Shown: positions 48,789 through 57,268, counted from the first letter of the stretch. The stretch is 64,000 nt of DNA from Gracilimonas sp040117685 (GCF_040117685.2 NZ_JBEDYP020000002.1:124001-188000), one strand, 5' to 3'. Numbers and translations: made by a program. The notes: generated from the letters alone by a model not told the origin.

Positions 48789-50117
48789 TTATTCAGTGAT
48801 AAATTTACCGTGCAACATCCGCACGATATCTTCGGCTTGTTTCTGCTCAACCAAAAAACAAAGATTATTCGGGCTGGCCCCATGACAAATCAATCGTACA
48901 TTATAATCTTCCAGTGCAGTAAATAACGGTCCACCAATTCCTGAGGTCTTCTGCAGGTCATTCCCTATCAAAGCAATCAATGCAAGCTCATCTTCGACGA
49001 TGACCTCTGCAAATCGGCCCAGTTCTTCCAGCACATCCTCATTCAACTCTACCTTGTTGGCTGCATTTACAGCCGTGTCCAGGGTAAGTGCCACACTTAC
49101 CTCACTGGTACTTACCAGGTCAACTGATATTCTGTGTTCAGCCAGAACCTTAAACAAATGTGCCAGAAATCCATGCTGGTGAAGCATTTCCAGGCTGTTC
49201 ACCGTCAGCAGGGTTTGGTCTTTACGCAGGGATATTGCCCGAATAGCCGGCTTTTTCTCTGCATCTTTTACAATGTATGTTCCGGGATTATCGGGATCAG
49301 AACTGGAGGCTACCCGTACATTTACCCCTGCTCTCATTGCCGGTTTTAAGGTTGCAGGGTGCAACACTTTCCCGCCAAAAACCGAAAGCTCCGCAGCTTC
49401 ATCAAAAGTGATTTCGTTTATGGGAAAAGCATCGGGAACAATACGGGGATCAGTAGTAAACACCCCGGCTACATCCGTCCATATTTCCAGGGTATCGGCA
49501 CCAACAGTCTCGGCAAATAAAGAAGCTGAAAAATCACTTCCGCCACGCCCCAGTGTGGTTGTATTCCCAAATACATCCGAACCAATAAAGCCCTGAGTCA
49601 GATAGGTCTTCCCTTTCTGAATATGCTTTGCAGCTTTCTTCTTTATGGATGCTAAAATAGGCTCAGCATTCCCAAATGTGGAATCCGTTTTCATCACATT
49701 ACGCGCATCCAGCCACTCGGCATCCACTCCGTTTTCCCTTAATACCTCTACAAACACCCGTGTGGACATCAACTCCCCAAATGCATATAAAGCATCTTTC
49801 CATCGCTTATCACGACCTACAAAATCGAGATGTTCGCGCAGTCCCGAAAACTCGGTGTAGAAGGCATCTCTCAGCTTTTCTTCAGCTTCACACTGCTCAA
49901 TAATGGCAAGGTGTCGCTTCTCTATATTACCAAGGAGTTCTTCCCTTTGGGTTGAATCTAATTGACTGGCAGATAGAGCAACTAAGTCGTTGGTGGTGCC
50001 GGATGTGGCACTTATCACGATAAGCTGTCGGTCCAGATCAGACGCAACAATTTTGGCACTACGCTGCATGGCCTCGAACGTGCCCACGCTGGTGCCTCCG
50101 AATTTGGATACAATCAT
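48789..50117 (-). CDS. lysC: Aspartate kinase
   Basis: 442 residues from ATG 50117; an in-frame ATG 90 bases upstream adds a non-conserved leader. It makes aspartyl-phosphate, the first step of lysine, threonine and methionine synthesis. Kinase motifs: MIVSKFGGTSVGTFEAM, LTQGFIGSDVFGNTTTLGRGGSD, GGKVLHPATLKPAMRAGVNV. Two ACT domains follow (LLTVNSLEMLHQHGFLAHLF and LALIALIGNDLQKTSGIGGP), suiting lysine feedback. Monofunctional, without a homoserine dehydrogenase domain. First gene of the dap operon. Confidence 0.95.
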   Translation of the reverse strand: MIVSKFGGTSVGTFEAMQRSAKIVASDLDRQLIVISATSGTTNDLVALSASQLDSTQREELLGNIEKRHLAIIEQCEAEEKLRDAFYTEFSGLREHLDFVGRDKRWKDALYAFGELMSTRVFVEVLRENGVDAEWLDARNVMKTDSTFGNAEPILASIKKKAAKHIQKGKTYLTQGFIGSDVFGNTTTLGRGGSDFSASLFAETVGADTLEIWTDVAGVFTTDPRIVPDAFPINEITFDEAAELSVFGGKVLHPATLKPAMRAGVNVRVASSSDPDNPGTYIVKDAEKKPAIRAISLRKDQTLLTVNSLEMLHQHGFLAHLFKVLAEHRISVDLVSTSEVSVALTLDTAVNAANKVELNEDVLEELGRFAEVIVEDELALIALIGNDLQKTSGIGGPLFTALEDYNVRLICHGASPNNLCFLVEQKQAEDIVRMLHGKFITE

Positions 50118-50147
50118 TAATTCTAAAAAGTTTATTGATGAATGAGT

Positions 50148-50250
50148 GAGCAAAGAAAATAAAGACTCTTTGCTCCAATCCCCTATAGAAAAGATCTGTT
50201 TAACCATTTTTTTACGGTTTTTAAGAGTTGAATGAGGATATGCCTCATTC
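50148..50250 (-). promoter_or_regulatory. Structured leader of the lysC operon
   Basis: Two hairpins lie in the region upstream of lysC. GAGCAAAGA/TCTTTGCTC pairs over nine bases (50148-50156 with 50167-50175, loop of ten). GAATGAGG/CCTCATTC pairs over eight (50230-50237 with 50243-50250, loop of five). Neither is followed by a clear T-run. A regulatory role in lysine control is inferred; the outer one could also be an operator for the divergent DUF819 gene. Confidence 0.4.
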
Positions 50251-50302
50251 CCAAGAATTTTGTATCCTCACTCGACATTAAATTCAGAACAAATTTCACT
50301 TC

Positions 50303-51550
50303 ATGGATTCAGCACTTATCACCAGCGATGCGGTTACCTTTGGACTTTTGATGGCTATACTGGCCGGAATCTTCATCACCTCCCATAGTGAGAATCCCAA
50401 ATGGCAAAAATTCTACAAGTTTGTGCCTTCGCTTCTCTTGTGCTATTTCATTCCTTCGCTTTTAACCACTTTTGGCGTGGTTTCCGAGGCAGATTCCAAT
50501 CTATATCATGTAGCTTCCCAATATTTACTTCCGGCAAGCTTGGTACTGTTAACATTGAGTATTGACCTCAAAGGAATTATGAACCTGGGGCCGAAAGCGG
50601 TCATTATGTTTTTGGCCGGAACCGGAAGTATTATGATTGGTGGTCCCATTGCCCTGCTTATTGTAGGTACCATCAGTCCTGAAATTGTAGGTGGAACCGG
50701 ACCGGATTCAGTCTGGCGTGGACTTGCAACCGTGGCCGGAAGCTGGATCGGTGGTGGTGCCAACCAAACCGCAATGCTGGAGGTATTTGAGCCGAGTACC
50801 GATTTATTCGGAGCCATGGTTACCGTGGATATTATTGTTGCCAACATCTGGTTGGCGTTCCTGCTCTATGGAGCCGGCATTTCCGAACAGGTGGATAAAT
50901 GGTTTAAAGCCGATGCCTCAGCTATCGATGAACTGAAACACAACATCGCTGAGTATCAGGCCAACATTGCACGTGTTCCCACCTTGGTGGATTTCACTAA
51001 AATAATAGCCGTTGCCTTTTCCATAGTTGCTCTTGGTCACCTCGCCGGAGATTCCATCGCTCCCTGGATCGATGAAAATGCACCTGCACTGGCTGATTTA
51101 AGCCTGAACTCAGCCTTCTTTTGGATAGTAGTCGTAGCTACCACCGGCGGACTTATCCTGTCGTTCACCAAAGTTCGAAACCTTGAAGGTGCAGGAGCTT
51201 CTAAACTGGGAAGTCTGTTTCTCTACATCCTGGTAATGACCATCGGGATGAAAATGAACATTGCATCCATGCTGGATGCACCCGGTTTCTTTGTGATCGG
51301 TGCCGTGTGGATTCTGATCCACGTTGGTGTATTGTTGACGGTTGGAAAGCTCATTAAAGCACCTTTCTTCTTTGTTGCCGTTGGAAGTCAGGCCAATGTA
51401 GGTGGAGCAGCATCCGCTCCCATTGTAGCCTCAGCTTTCCATTCAGCTTTAGCTCCGGTTGGTGTATTACTTGCTGTATTAGGTTATGCCTTAGGTACCT
51501 ACGGAGCTTATTTATGCGCTATCATGATGCAGGCCATTTCGGGCATGTGA
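50303..51550 (+). CDS. DUF819 family membrane protein
   Basis: 415 residues with about eleven predicted helices. DUF819 features: PSLLLCYFIPSLLTTFGVV, YLLPASLVLLTLSIDLKGI, TVAGSWIGGGANQTAML and FFVAVGSQANVGGAASAPIV. The family is membrane-embedded, with a repeated inverted structure like sodium-dependent transporters, but its substrate is not known. It diverges from the lysC operon, with the hairpins in between. Lysine or another amino acid as substrate would fit its neighbour but is only a guess. Confidence 0.87.
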   Translation: MDSALITSDAVTFGLLMAILAGIFITSHSENPKWQKFYKFVPSLLLCYFIPSLLTTFGVVSEADSNLYHVASQYLLPASLVLLTLSIDLKGIMNLGPKAVIMFLAGTGSIMIGGPIALLIVGTISPEIVGGTGPDSVWRGLATVAGSWIGGGANQTAMLEVFEPSTDLFGAMVTVDIIVANIWLAFLLYGAGISEQVDKWFKADASAIDELKHNIAEYQANIARVPTLVDFTKIIAVAFSIVALGHLAGDSIAPWIDENAPALADLSLNSAFFWIVVVATTGGLILSFTKVRNLEGAGASKLGSLFLYILVMTIGMKMNIASMLDAPGFFVIGAVWILIHVGVLLTVGKLIKAPFFFVAVGSQANVGGAASAPIVASAFHSALAPVGVLLAVLGYALGTYGAYLCAIMMQAISGM

Positions 51551-51662
51551 TATAAGTTGAGTGTATAATGATTCTGGAAGTGGCTCAGTCGCAAGGAAAG
51601 ATTCCATTTATCATCCTGACATCAGGCTATACCGTGCTTTCTATTCAAAAGTTAGTATAGGA

Positions 51663-51774
51663 GTCCTTATCCTTGAGAGGGAGAAGACAGAAGAGGTCCT
51701 TTTCTTAAGCTGAATCGGCTTTGAACCAGACTAGGTAAATTTGATACACCACCGCACAAGTGGACACTTGCGCT
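51663..51774 (+). repeat. 112-bp direct repeat, copy A
   Basis: Copies A and B are each 112 bp, align without gaps and differ at nine positions (about 92% identity by eye). Each begins with GTCCTTATCC or GTCCTTCTCC and ends with CACTTGCGCT. It contains the palindrome CAAGTGGACACTTG at 51757-51770. The copies start 223 bp apart in a 633-bp spacer in which I see no gene. Confidence 0.85.
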
Positions 51775-51807
51775 GTTGGCAGACTTGGTTGATACCCCAA
51801 CTTCCGA

Positions 51808-51828
51808 CCTCTCCTTCACAAGGAGAGG
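51808..51828. repeat. Short palindrome CCTCTCCTT/AAGGAGAGG
   Basis: A 9-bp perfect stem with a 3-base loop, lying between the two 112-bp copies. A matching stem, CTTCTCCTT/AAGGAGAAG, occurs at the start of copy B. Confidence 0.7.
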
Positions 51829-51885
51829 CTTTCACACCTAACCACTAAAAACCATTCTCTTTATTACTTTAAATATGATTCAGGC

Positions 51886-51997
51886 GTCCTTCTCCTTGAG
51901 AAGGAGAAGACAGAAGATGTCCTTTTTTTAAGCTGAATCGGTTTTAACCCAGACTACTTAAATTTGATACACCACCGCACAAGTGGACACTTGCGCT
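51886..51997 (+). repeat. 112-bp direct repeat, copy B
   Basis: Second copy of the 112-bp unit, with the perfect stem CTTCTCCTT/AAGGAGAAG near its start and the palindrome CAAGTGGACACTTG at 51980-51993. The rest of the spacer to 52183 is A+T-rich; an AATCCG pair near 52050 is the only other motif noted. Confidence 0.85.
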
Positions 51998-52183
51998 ATT
52001 GCAGTTGTATGAGGTAGAGATTTTGGAAGGCTAATTCCAGGTTTTCTAATCCGTAATAATCCGCTTCACTCGGGTTCCATTTCGTAGTTAGAACAAGAAA
52101 GAATTCCTTTCAAAATTCAAGATAAGCTTTACTCTTATTCGTATCTTTGGAGCTAATATTAAATCAATTAAATATCCTGTTTC

Positions 52184-53353
52184 TTGAAGAGAGCACTTAA
52201 GTTCCTGTTCACCTTTCTGGCTGCAGCCGCCTTCGTATTTGCAATGGTCATAGGCCTTAACTATTCCGGCTTTGAAACGCTGTTTGAGAACGAAGCCGGT
52301 ATGGCCGAAGGCAGTCAATACGTTGAGAATACCTACTCTCTGGCCGGACTGGCCACGTTCATAGGCGAGCACCCTGAATGGGTTTCTATTACTTCCTATA
52401 ATGTAAATAATCCTGATTCCGGCATTTTCTACCAAGAGGATATTCCCAGAGCGCTTGGAGCTACCTCCAATTTGTTTCTATTGATGGAATACGAACGGCA
52501 GGTTGCTGAAGGACTTCTGGATCCTAATGAAACCATCAGCCTGAGTGAAATCAAGAAATTTGCCCTGCCTGAGATCAGTGAGAGTAACCACGACAAATTG
52601 ATTGAAGAGTTTGAAGATGGCAAGGCCCCGCTGGATGATGTGGTTTTGGCTATGCTTCAGAACAGCGATCTGGTTTCTGCAGACTATCTTTGGTTTCGGC
52701 TTGGAGAGGAGAATATCAGAATGCTGATTGACTCATTAGGGATGCCCGAATCGGCTCTGCCTCTTCCCTTCAGTGGGATGTATATGCGTATCAATCCATC
52801 TCTGAATGATTCAGCAGCGTTTGAGGCTTTAAATTTTGCTGAATTTGCCAATCAATCTATCTCCGAAGCTCAAAAGCTAAAAGATGATCCTGCTTATAAT
52901 CAGCAGGTGAAAAATCAGTTTTATGATGACCGTCTTTCTCTCACCTTTATGCAGGAACGGGATGCACTGGCGTATTTTCCTCAAGCTACCACCAAGCAGC
53001 TGGCCGATCTAATGGCCCGGCTTCTGAAAAATCAGGTGGTATCTGAAGAAGTCACAGAAGCTGTGAAAGAAAAGCTTCGCTGGCCCATGGGTTCCGAACC
53101 AATTTCCCGCAGTTTCGAAGACTATGGGGCTATTTATGATAACCGCATGGGCCTGTTGGGCGGAATCGATTTCGGTACTTCTGTTTATGACGGTCACACT
53201 TCTGTTCAGGCGGTATTCTTTGATCAGCTTCCCGTTGGGTTCTGGGTTCATATGAGCGCCAACCATATGCAGGAGGACTTTCAGCAACGCCTGATCTGGG
53301 ACCCTGCTCTTTATGAAACCACACAAAATGAAATAGCCGCGAACAATGAATAA
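52184..53353 (+). CDS. Beta-lactamase-fold pseudoenzyme, membrane-anchored
   Basis: 389 residues from TTG 52184. An N-terminal membrane helix (LKFLFTFLAAAAFVFAMVIG) is followed by a class A beta-lactamase/transpeptidase-like fold. Compared with the intact protein at 11918, FHAASTMKTPVIIELYRQ corresponds to RALGATSNLFLLMEYERQ, so the nucleophile Ser becomes Ala93 and the Lys becomes Asn96. SSN is NSD (LQNSDLVSADYLW), and KTG is RMG (NRMGLLGGIDFGTS). Catalysis is therefore not expected; a binding or regulatory role is inferred. Its stop overlaps the next gene by eight bases, and a third gene follows with a one-base overlap. Confidence 0.75.
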   Translation: MKRALKFLFTFLAAAAFVFAMVIGLNYSGFETLFENEAGMAEGSQYVENTYSLAGLATFIGEHPEWVSITSYNVNNPDSGIFYQEDIPRALGATSNLFLLMEYERQVAEGLLDPNETISLSEIKKFALPEISESNHDKLIEEFEDGKAPLDDVVLAMLQNSDLVSADYLWFRLGEENIRMLIDSLGMPESALPLPFSGMYMRINPSLNDSAAFEALNFAEFANQSISEAQKLKDDPAYNQQVKNQFYDDRLSLTFMQERDALAYFPQATTKQLADLMARLLKNQVVSEEVTEAVKEKLRWPMGSEPISRSFEDYGAIYDNRMGLLGGIDFGTSVYDGHTSVQAVFFDQLPVGFWVHMSANHMQEDFQQRLIWDPALYETTQNEIAANNE

Positions 53354-53828
53354 TTACCGACTCCTTTATCTTTTCTGGGCTATTCCGGCGTATCTTTTAT
53401 TCCTGGTAATCCAGCAAGGCCTGGTTTATCAAAGTTCCATTGATACCTACGAAAATGGAACTACCTACCTTGCCGAAGTCACTGACTTTGACATCAAACA
53501 AATTGCGGCTCAAAGTAACGGATATGTTGATATCCGGTTTGAAACGGAGGACGAGCTGATTGAGCGGCGGCTATCTCTGTCGGTGCAAATGGCTCAGGAA
53601 CTCATGAAGACCAATACTATCCCTGTCCGTTATCAAAAGGGGGCTTTCCAGGAAATTGTGCTTTATCCCACTTTCAACATTCAGAAAAGCACTTCGCTTT
53701 TTAATATGAGTGTCGCGTTTATTGGCTTGGTTGTGACTGTTATTTCCGGTTTTTTTGTAAACCGATATGTGCGCAGAAAAGTAACAAATGAAAATGATGA
53801 GAAATTTGAAATTGAACGGGTAGATTAA
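53346..53828 (+). CDS. Small membrane protein, DUF3592-like
   Basis: 160 residues with an N-terminal membrane helix (LYLFWAIPAYLLFLVIQQGL) and a C-terminal one (FNMSVAFIGLVVTVISGFFV). The soluble middle (TTYLAEVTDFDIKQIAAQSN, YVDIRFETEDELIERRL, IPVRYQKGAFQEIVLYP) resembles DUF3592-type extracytoplasmic domains. The two-helix, one-domain layout is typical, but the assignment is tentative. It overlaps the pseudo-beta-lactamase gene by eight bases and the methyltransferase gene by one base. Confidence 0.65.
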   Translation: MNNYRLLYLFWAIPAYLLFLVIQQGLVYQSSIDTYENGTTYLAEVTDFDIKQIAAQSNGYVDIRFETEDELIERRLSLSVQMAQELMKTNTIPVRYQKGAFQEIVLYPTFNIQKSTSLFNMSVAFIGLVVTVISGFFVNRYVRRKVTNENDEKFEIERVD

Positions 53829-54544
53829 TGAATACCGGCACACTATATCTGATTCCCACCACCTTAGGCAAAACTCCCGGAAATAATACCATCCCGGAAT
53901 ACACGCTTGATGTCTTAAGAAAAATCGATGTGCTGATGGTAGAAAATCTGAAGTCTGCTACTTCTTTCCTTCAATGGGTTGGGGATACCGTTCCCGAGTA
54001 CGAGATAGACTTTTATCCCCTCAATAAGAACACCCCGGAGCAAGAAATACACTCGTTTCTTAAACCTCTGCTCAACGGTCGGGATGCCGGGATTCTTTCA
54101 GAAGCCGGAGCACCCGGGGTTGCCGATCCCGGTGCACGTTTGGTCAAGCTGGCTCATCAGTATCAGATTAATGTGGTTCCTCTTGTGGGCCCTTCCTCTA
54201 TCCTTCTCGCTCTTATGGCATCCGGATTTAATGGGCAGCAATTTTCCTTTCACGGCTACCTCCCCATGGACCAAAAGAAAAGAAAGTCTATGATCAGTCA
54301 GCTGGAAGGCGAGTCACGCAGGCACGACCGAACTCAGATTTTTATGGAAGCTCCTTACCGAAATAACGAGCTGCTGAACGATGTCATTTCTGCTTGTTCA
54401 CCAGCCACCCGGCTTTGCACGGCTACGGATATTACACTTCCTTCTGAGGAAATTATTTCGAAGCATATTTCAGAGTGGGAGTCAATGAAGCTACCGGACC
54501 TCGATAAGCGACCGACCATCTTTTTGCTTTACGCCAAAGAATAA
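53828..54544 (+). CDS. RsmI-like SAM-dependent methyltransferase
   Basis: 238 residues, shorter than RsmI (about 280). RsmI 2'-O-methylates C1402 of 16S rRNA. The tetrapyrrole-methylase-like fold is shown by LYLIPTTLGKTPGNNTIPEY, ILSEAGAPGVADPGARLVKL, VVPLVGPSSILLALMASGFN and TQIFMEAPYRNNELLNDV. This is the COG0313 branch often called SAM-dependent methyltransferase in Bacteroidota. Whether it replaces RsmI or has another target is unknown. It is the third gene of the operon with the pseudoenzyme. Confidence 0.85.
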   Translation: MNTGTLYLIPTTLGKTPGNNTIPEYTLDVLRKIDVLMVENLKSATSFLQWVGDTVPEYEIDFYPLNKNTPEQEIHSFLKPLLNGRDAGILSEAGAPGVADPGARLVKLAHQYQINVVPLVGPSSILLALMASGFNGQQFSFHGYLPMDQKKRKSMISQLEGESRRHDRTQIFMEAPYRNNELLNDVISACSPATRLCTATDITLPSEEIISKHISEWESMKLPDLDKRPTIFLLYAKE

Positions 54545-54573
54545 AAAACCCCATCGAATATCGAAGGGGCTTT
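54543..54573. terminator. Bidirectional terminator between the methyltransferase and ankyrin genes
   Basis: CCCC (54549-54552) pairs with GGGG (54566-54569), extended by TCGA/TCGA, with six A before and CTTTAAT after. The minus-strand T-run is stronger, so it suits the ankyrin gene particularly well. Confidence 0.7.
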
Positions 54574-54604
54574 AATCACTTGTTACTATAGATCGCTTTT
54601 CCGG

Positions 54605-54988
54605 TTAATGAGCTCCGGCTTCATTTAACAAATCCACAACTCCATCATGGTGATGCGTTATGGCCTGATCTTTAGCTGACCATCCGCGGTCGTCATGAAC
54701 ATCCACATCTCCGCTGTTCTCAATTAATAATTGTACAATATCGTAATGTCCGTTTGTCGAAGCCCAATACAAAGCCGACGTTCCCCTGTTATCACGATGA
54801 TCTATCTCGGCACCGTGTTTAATTAAAAGCTCAACTATGTTCATGTGCCCATGTTTCGCAGCCTTAAGCAGAGCGGTTCGTTCGTGGTTGTCTTTTGTGT
54901 TTACGTCCATACCATCTTGCAGCAGAGATTTGATGGTTTTAATATCGCCGCTTTCTGCGGCATCGAGAAATGCTGTCTCTTCATTCAT
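54605..54988 (-). CDS. Ankyrin-repeat protein
   Basis: 127 residues from ATG 54988, which has GAGGAGG seven bases upstream; an in-frame start 63 bases upstream is rejected. Three to four ankyrin repeats are visible (TAFLDAAESGDIKTIKSLL, TALLKAAKHGHMNIVELLI, SALYWASTNGHYDIVQLLI, WSAKDQAITHHHDGVVDLL). Ankyrin repeats bind other proteins; no enzymatic part is present and there is no signal peptide. Its partner is unknown. Divergent from nothing; the next gene is 301 bp upstream on the same strand. Confidence 0.88.
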   Translation of the reverse strand: MNEETAFLDAAESGDIKTIKSLLQDGMDVNTKDNHERTALLKAAKHGHMNIVELLIKHGAEIDHRDNRGTSALYWASTNGHYDIVQLLIENSGDVDVHDDRGWSAKDQAITHHHDGVVDLLNEAGAH

Positions 54989-55117
54989 AACGTATCCTCC
55001 TCTTATAAGAGTTTTAGATTGGCTCCTGAATTGTAATTTCCAGGTCGTCAAATGTCAAATTAGAAATACGCCTCTATTTTGAAGATTAGATGAAGTACCT
55101 TTATCAGATATTGGAAC

Positions 55118-55205
55118 AAAAAAAAACCCGACATCTGTCTCGAGGGCTAATATGTTGAAAAAGCTACTTTTCTTGAGGTTGCTCTCGGTGCTTATAGATA
55201 TCGGG
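55118..55205 (-). terminator. Long stem-loop terminator after the radical SAM gene
   Basis: On the minus strand CCCGATATCT (55205-55196) pairs with AGATGTCGGG (55136-55127), with a second CGAG/CTCG pairing inside, and then nine T. The loop is about 60 bases and holds one of two AAAAAGCTACTT copies (55158-55169; the other is outside at 55211-55222). Nothing else is seen in the 301-bp spacer 54989-55289. Confidence 0.7.
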
Positions 55206-55289
55206 CTTTTAAAAAGCTACTTAACACAGTATTAAGACGAAGAAAAATCCTAATAGTTTCTTTTTAATTGTTAATTAATTGTAATGTTG

Positions 55290-56348
55290 TCAAAATAAGT
55301 TCAGTTGTGTGCCCGTGGATTTTTTAAAATGGTCTATAGAGAGGTATTGTTTCTTCTCATTGAGCCCCAAACGTTTAGTCTGTACTTTAAACAGATCAGA
55401 AATCTGTTTTGAGAAATTTCCCTTCCCCTTCATTCGTTCTTTCCATTCATAGCTGTTTAATTTTCCTTCCCGAAGATCCAGAATCTTGCGCAACACTTTC
55501 TTCTTTCTCTCCGGGTAGTGCTGCCCCAGCCATTCCTGAAACATGTCCTTTACTTTATATGGCAACCGTAGAATGATATAATTTGCAAATGATGCTCCGG
55601 CCGCCGATGCTTTTTCCAGAATCTCTGCACACTCGTGATCGGTTAATCCCGGAATGATAGGAGCTACGTTTACGCCAACCGGTATCCCCGCATCGGCCAG
55701 CTGACGAATGGCATCTAACCTGCGATTGGGGCGAGAAGTTCTCGGTTCCATCACTCCTGTCAGGTCATTATCCAGCGTAGTGACTGATACCGTCACGCTA
55801 ACGCAGTTGTAGTCATTCAACTCACAAAGAATGTCGATGTCGCGGGTAATCAAATGATTCTTGGTGATTAGCCCTACCGGATTTCGAAACTCAGCCAGTA
55901 CTTCCAGGCACCCTCTTGTCAGTTCCAGCTTCCGTTCGAGAGGTTGATATACATCGGTAACACCACTCATCGCAATTACCTGTGGCTTCCATTTGGGTGA
56001 GCTTAGTTCTTTTCTGAGTAGCTCGGGAGCGTCGTACTTTACCACAATTTTGGACTCAAAATCCAACCCGGACGAATACCCCAGATATTCATGAAAAGGC
56101 CGGGCATAGCAATAGATGCACCCATGCTCACATCCCCGGTATGGATTAACGCTCGCATCAAAGCTGATGTCTTCACTTTTGTTATAGGTAATTATTGTTT
56201 TGGTATCATCCCTGATTAGCTGTGTTTTCGGGGATGGCTTTTCACCCGTCTCCTCATCTACATCATAGTCTATATAATTTCCCTCAAAACGATTGACGGG
56301 ATTATCTGATGCTCCCCTCCCTCTTAACGGATTTTGTTTGCCTTTCAT
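55290..56348 (-). CDS. PA0069 family radical SAM protein
   Basis: 352 residues from ATG 56348, which has AGGAGG about six bases upstream; a longer frame to 56384 adds a poor leader. The radical SAM cluster motif is GCEHGCIYCYARP (Cx3Cx2C), following SFDASVNPYRGC. Other family marks are PQVIAMSGVTDVYQPLE, VGLITKNHLITRDIDIL and SVTVSVTTLDNDLTGVMEP. This is the Rv2578c/PA0069-type, related in sequence to spore photoproduct lyase (SplB); the substrate is unknown, with a possible DNA-repair connection. Single-gene unit with its own terminator. Confidence 0.9.
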   Translation of the reverse strand: MKGKQNPLRGRGASDNPVNRFEGNYIDYDVDEETGEKPSPKTQLIRDDTKTIITYNKSEDISFDASVNPYRGCEHGCIYCYARPFHEYLGYSSGLDFESKIVVKYDAPELLRKELSSPKWKPQVIAMSGVTDVYQPLERKLELTRGCLEVLAEFRNPVGLITKNHLITRDIDILCELNDYNCVSVTVSVTTLDNDLTGVMEPRTSRPNRRLDAIRQLADAGIPVGVNVAPIIPGLTDHECAEILEKASAAGASFANYIILRLPYKVKDMFQEWLGQHYPERKKKVLRKILDLREGKLNSYEWKERMKGKGNFSKQISDLFKVQTKRLGLNEKKQYLSIDHFKKSTGTQLNLF

Positions 56349-56419
56349 AAATGCCTCCTGAAATTTTATACATATATTGCACATATAATATATGATTTCA
56401 GATGCTTTTAAAAAACAAA

Positions 56420-56447
56420 AAGCCTCGTCTTAAAAAAGACGAGGCTT
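56420..56447 (-). terminator. Terminator after the exported lipoprotein gene
   Basis: Perfect 12-bp stem AAGCCTCGTCTT/AAGACGAGGCTT with a 4-base loop, followed on the minus strand by TTTTGTTTTT. It is 30 bp beyond the stop at 56477. Confidence 0.9.
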
Positions 56448-56476
56448 AAGTACTTTTCAAGGCTTATAACCAGTTG

Positions 56477-57268
56477 TTAGCTACTACAAGTAGTATTGTT
56501 GAGATTTTCATCCCAGCAAGATTTTGCACCTTCATTGTAATTCGGTGAAATGATGAAACCTGTCATGGTTTCCGTGTTATAGCTTATGGTTGTAGTCTCA
56601 TCTTCAGATACATCCACAAATACTACTGTCTTAACCGTTCCATCAAAATCGTAGCTGATGGAATCGCCGAGGTTATCATTTCGGTCGCTTTTAACTTCCA
56701 GTGTTACAGAAGCCTCACTATCAGTGCGATTCCAGGTTACAACCGATACTTCATTACCTGACTCTAAATCAAAATAAGTCCAGGTACCTGATGTGGCTTC
56801 AAAATCGGAAGTTCCTGTAAAGAACAGCTGATTATCGTATCCCAATTCAGAATTGGTGACATAGAAATTCCAGCTTACTTCTTCGGTAGATTCCACACTG
56901 GCGGTCAGCCGAACTCCATAGTTTTCACCGTTGGCTGCCGTGGTGTAGCTCCACTCCCACTCATTACCATTTACAGCCTCAGCTGATTTGTCCTGAGCGG
57001 CTGTCATGAGTGCCCTTGGAATAGCCAGGTTCGCTTCTAAAATAACTTTCGCTACTCCGGCGGCAAATAAAGCTGTGTTAAAATTAGATTCGGCAGCTTT
57101 AGCAACCGCTTTATTCGATGCCGACTCCATCTCCGACATATCAACTTTCATTGATTCGGGTGGGGGCATCTCCGGAGGATTTTTGTCACTGTTCGTTGTA
57201 TTACACGAAAACAAAAACAGCGAAACGGAAAGTAACAAACAAGTAAATGTGGTTATTCTATACTTCAT
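56477..57268 (-). CDS. Hypothetical lipoprotein
   Basis: 263 residues with a lipoprotein signal (TCLLLSVSLFLFSC-N). A short Pro/Met-rich segment (PPEMPPPESMKVDMSEMES) precedes an alpha-helical stretch (AESNFNTALFAAGVAKVILE) and a beta-rich C-terminal part (YGVRLTASVESTEEVSWNFY, SVTLEVKSDRNDNLG) with a closing pair of cysteines (KSCWDENLNNTTCSS). No family is recognised. It is monocistronic with its own terminator. Surface or periplasmic location is inferred. Confidence 0.65.
   Translation of the reverse strand: MKYRITTFTCLLLSVSLFLFSCNTTNSDKNPPEMPPPESMKVDMSEMESASNKAVAKAAESNFNTALFAAGVAKVILEANLAIPRALMTAAQDKSAEAVNGNEWEWSYTTAANGENYGVRLTASVESTEEVSWNFYVTNSELGYDNQLFFTGTSDFEATSGTWTYFDLESGNEVSVVTWNRTDSEASVTLEVKSDRNDNLGDSISYDFDGTVKTVVFVDVSEDETTTISYNTETMTGFIISPNYNEGAKSCWDENLNNTTCSS

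Noticed and set aside
50118..50207. N-terminal extension of lysC
   Set aside because: The extra 30 residues are not part of the conserved aspartokinase start MIVSKFGGTS, and the region forms a hairpin.
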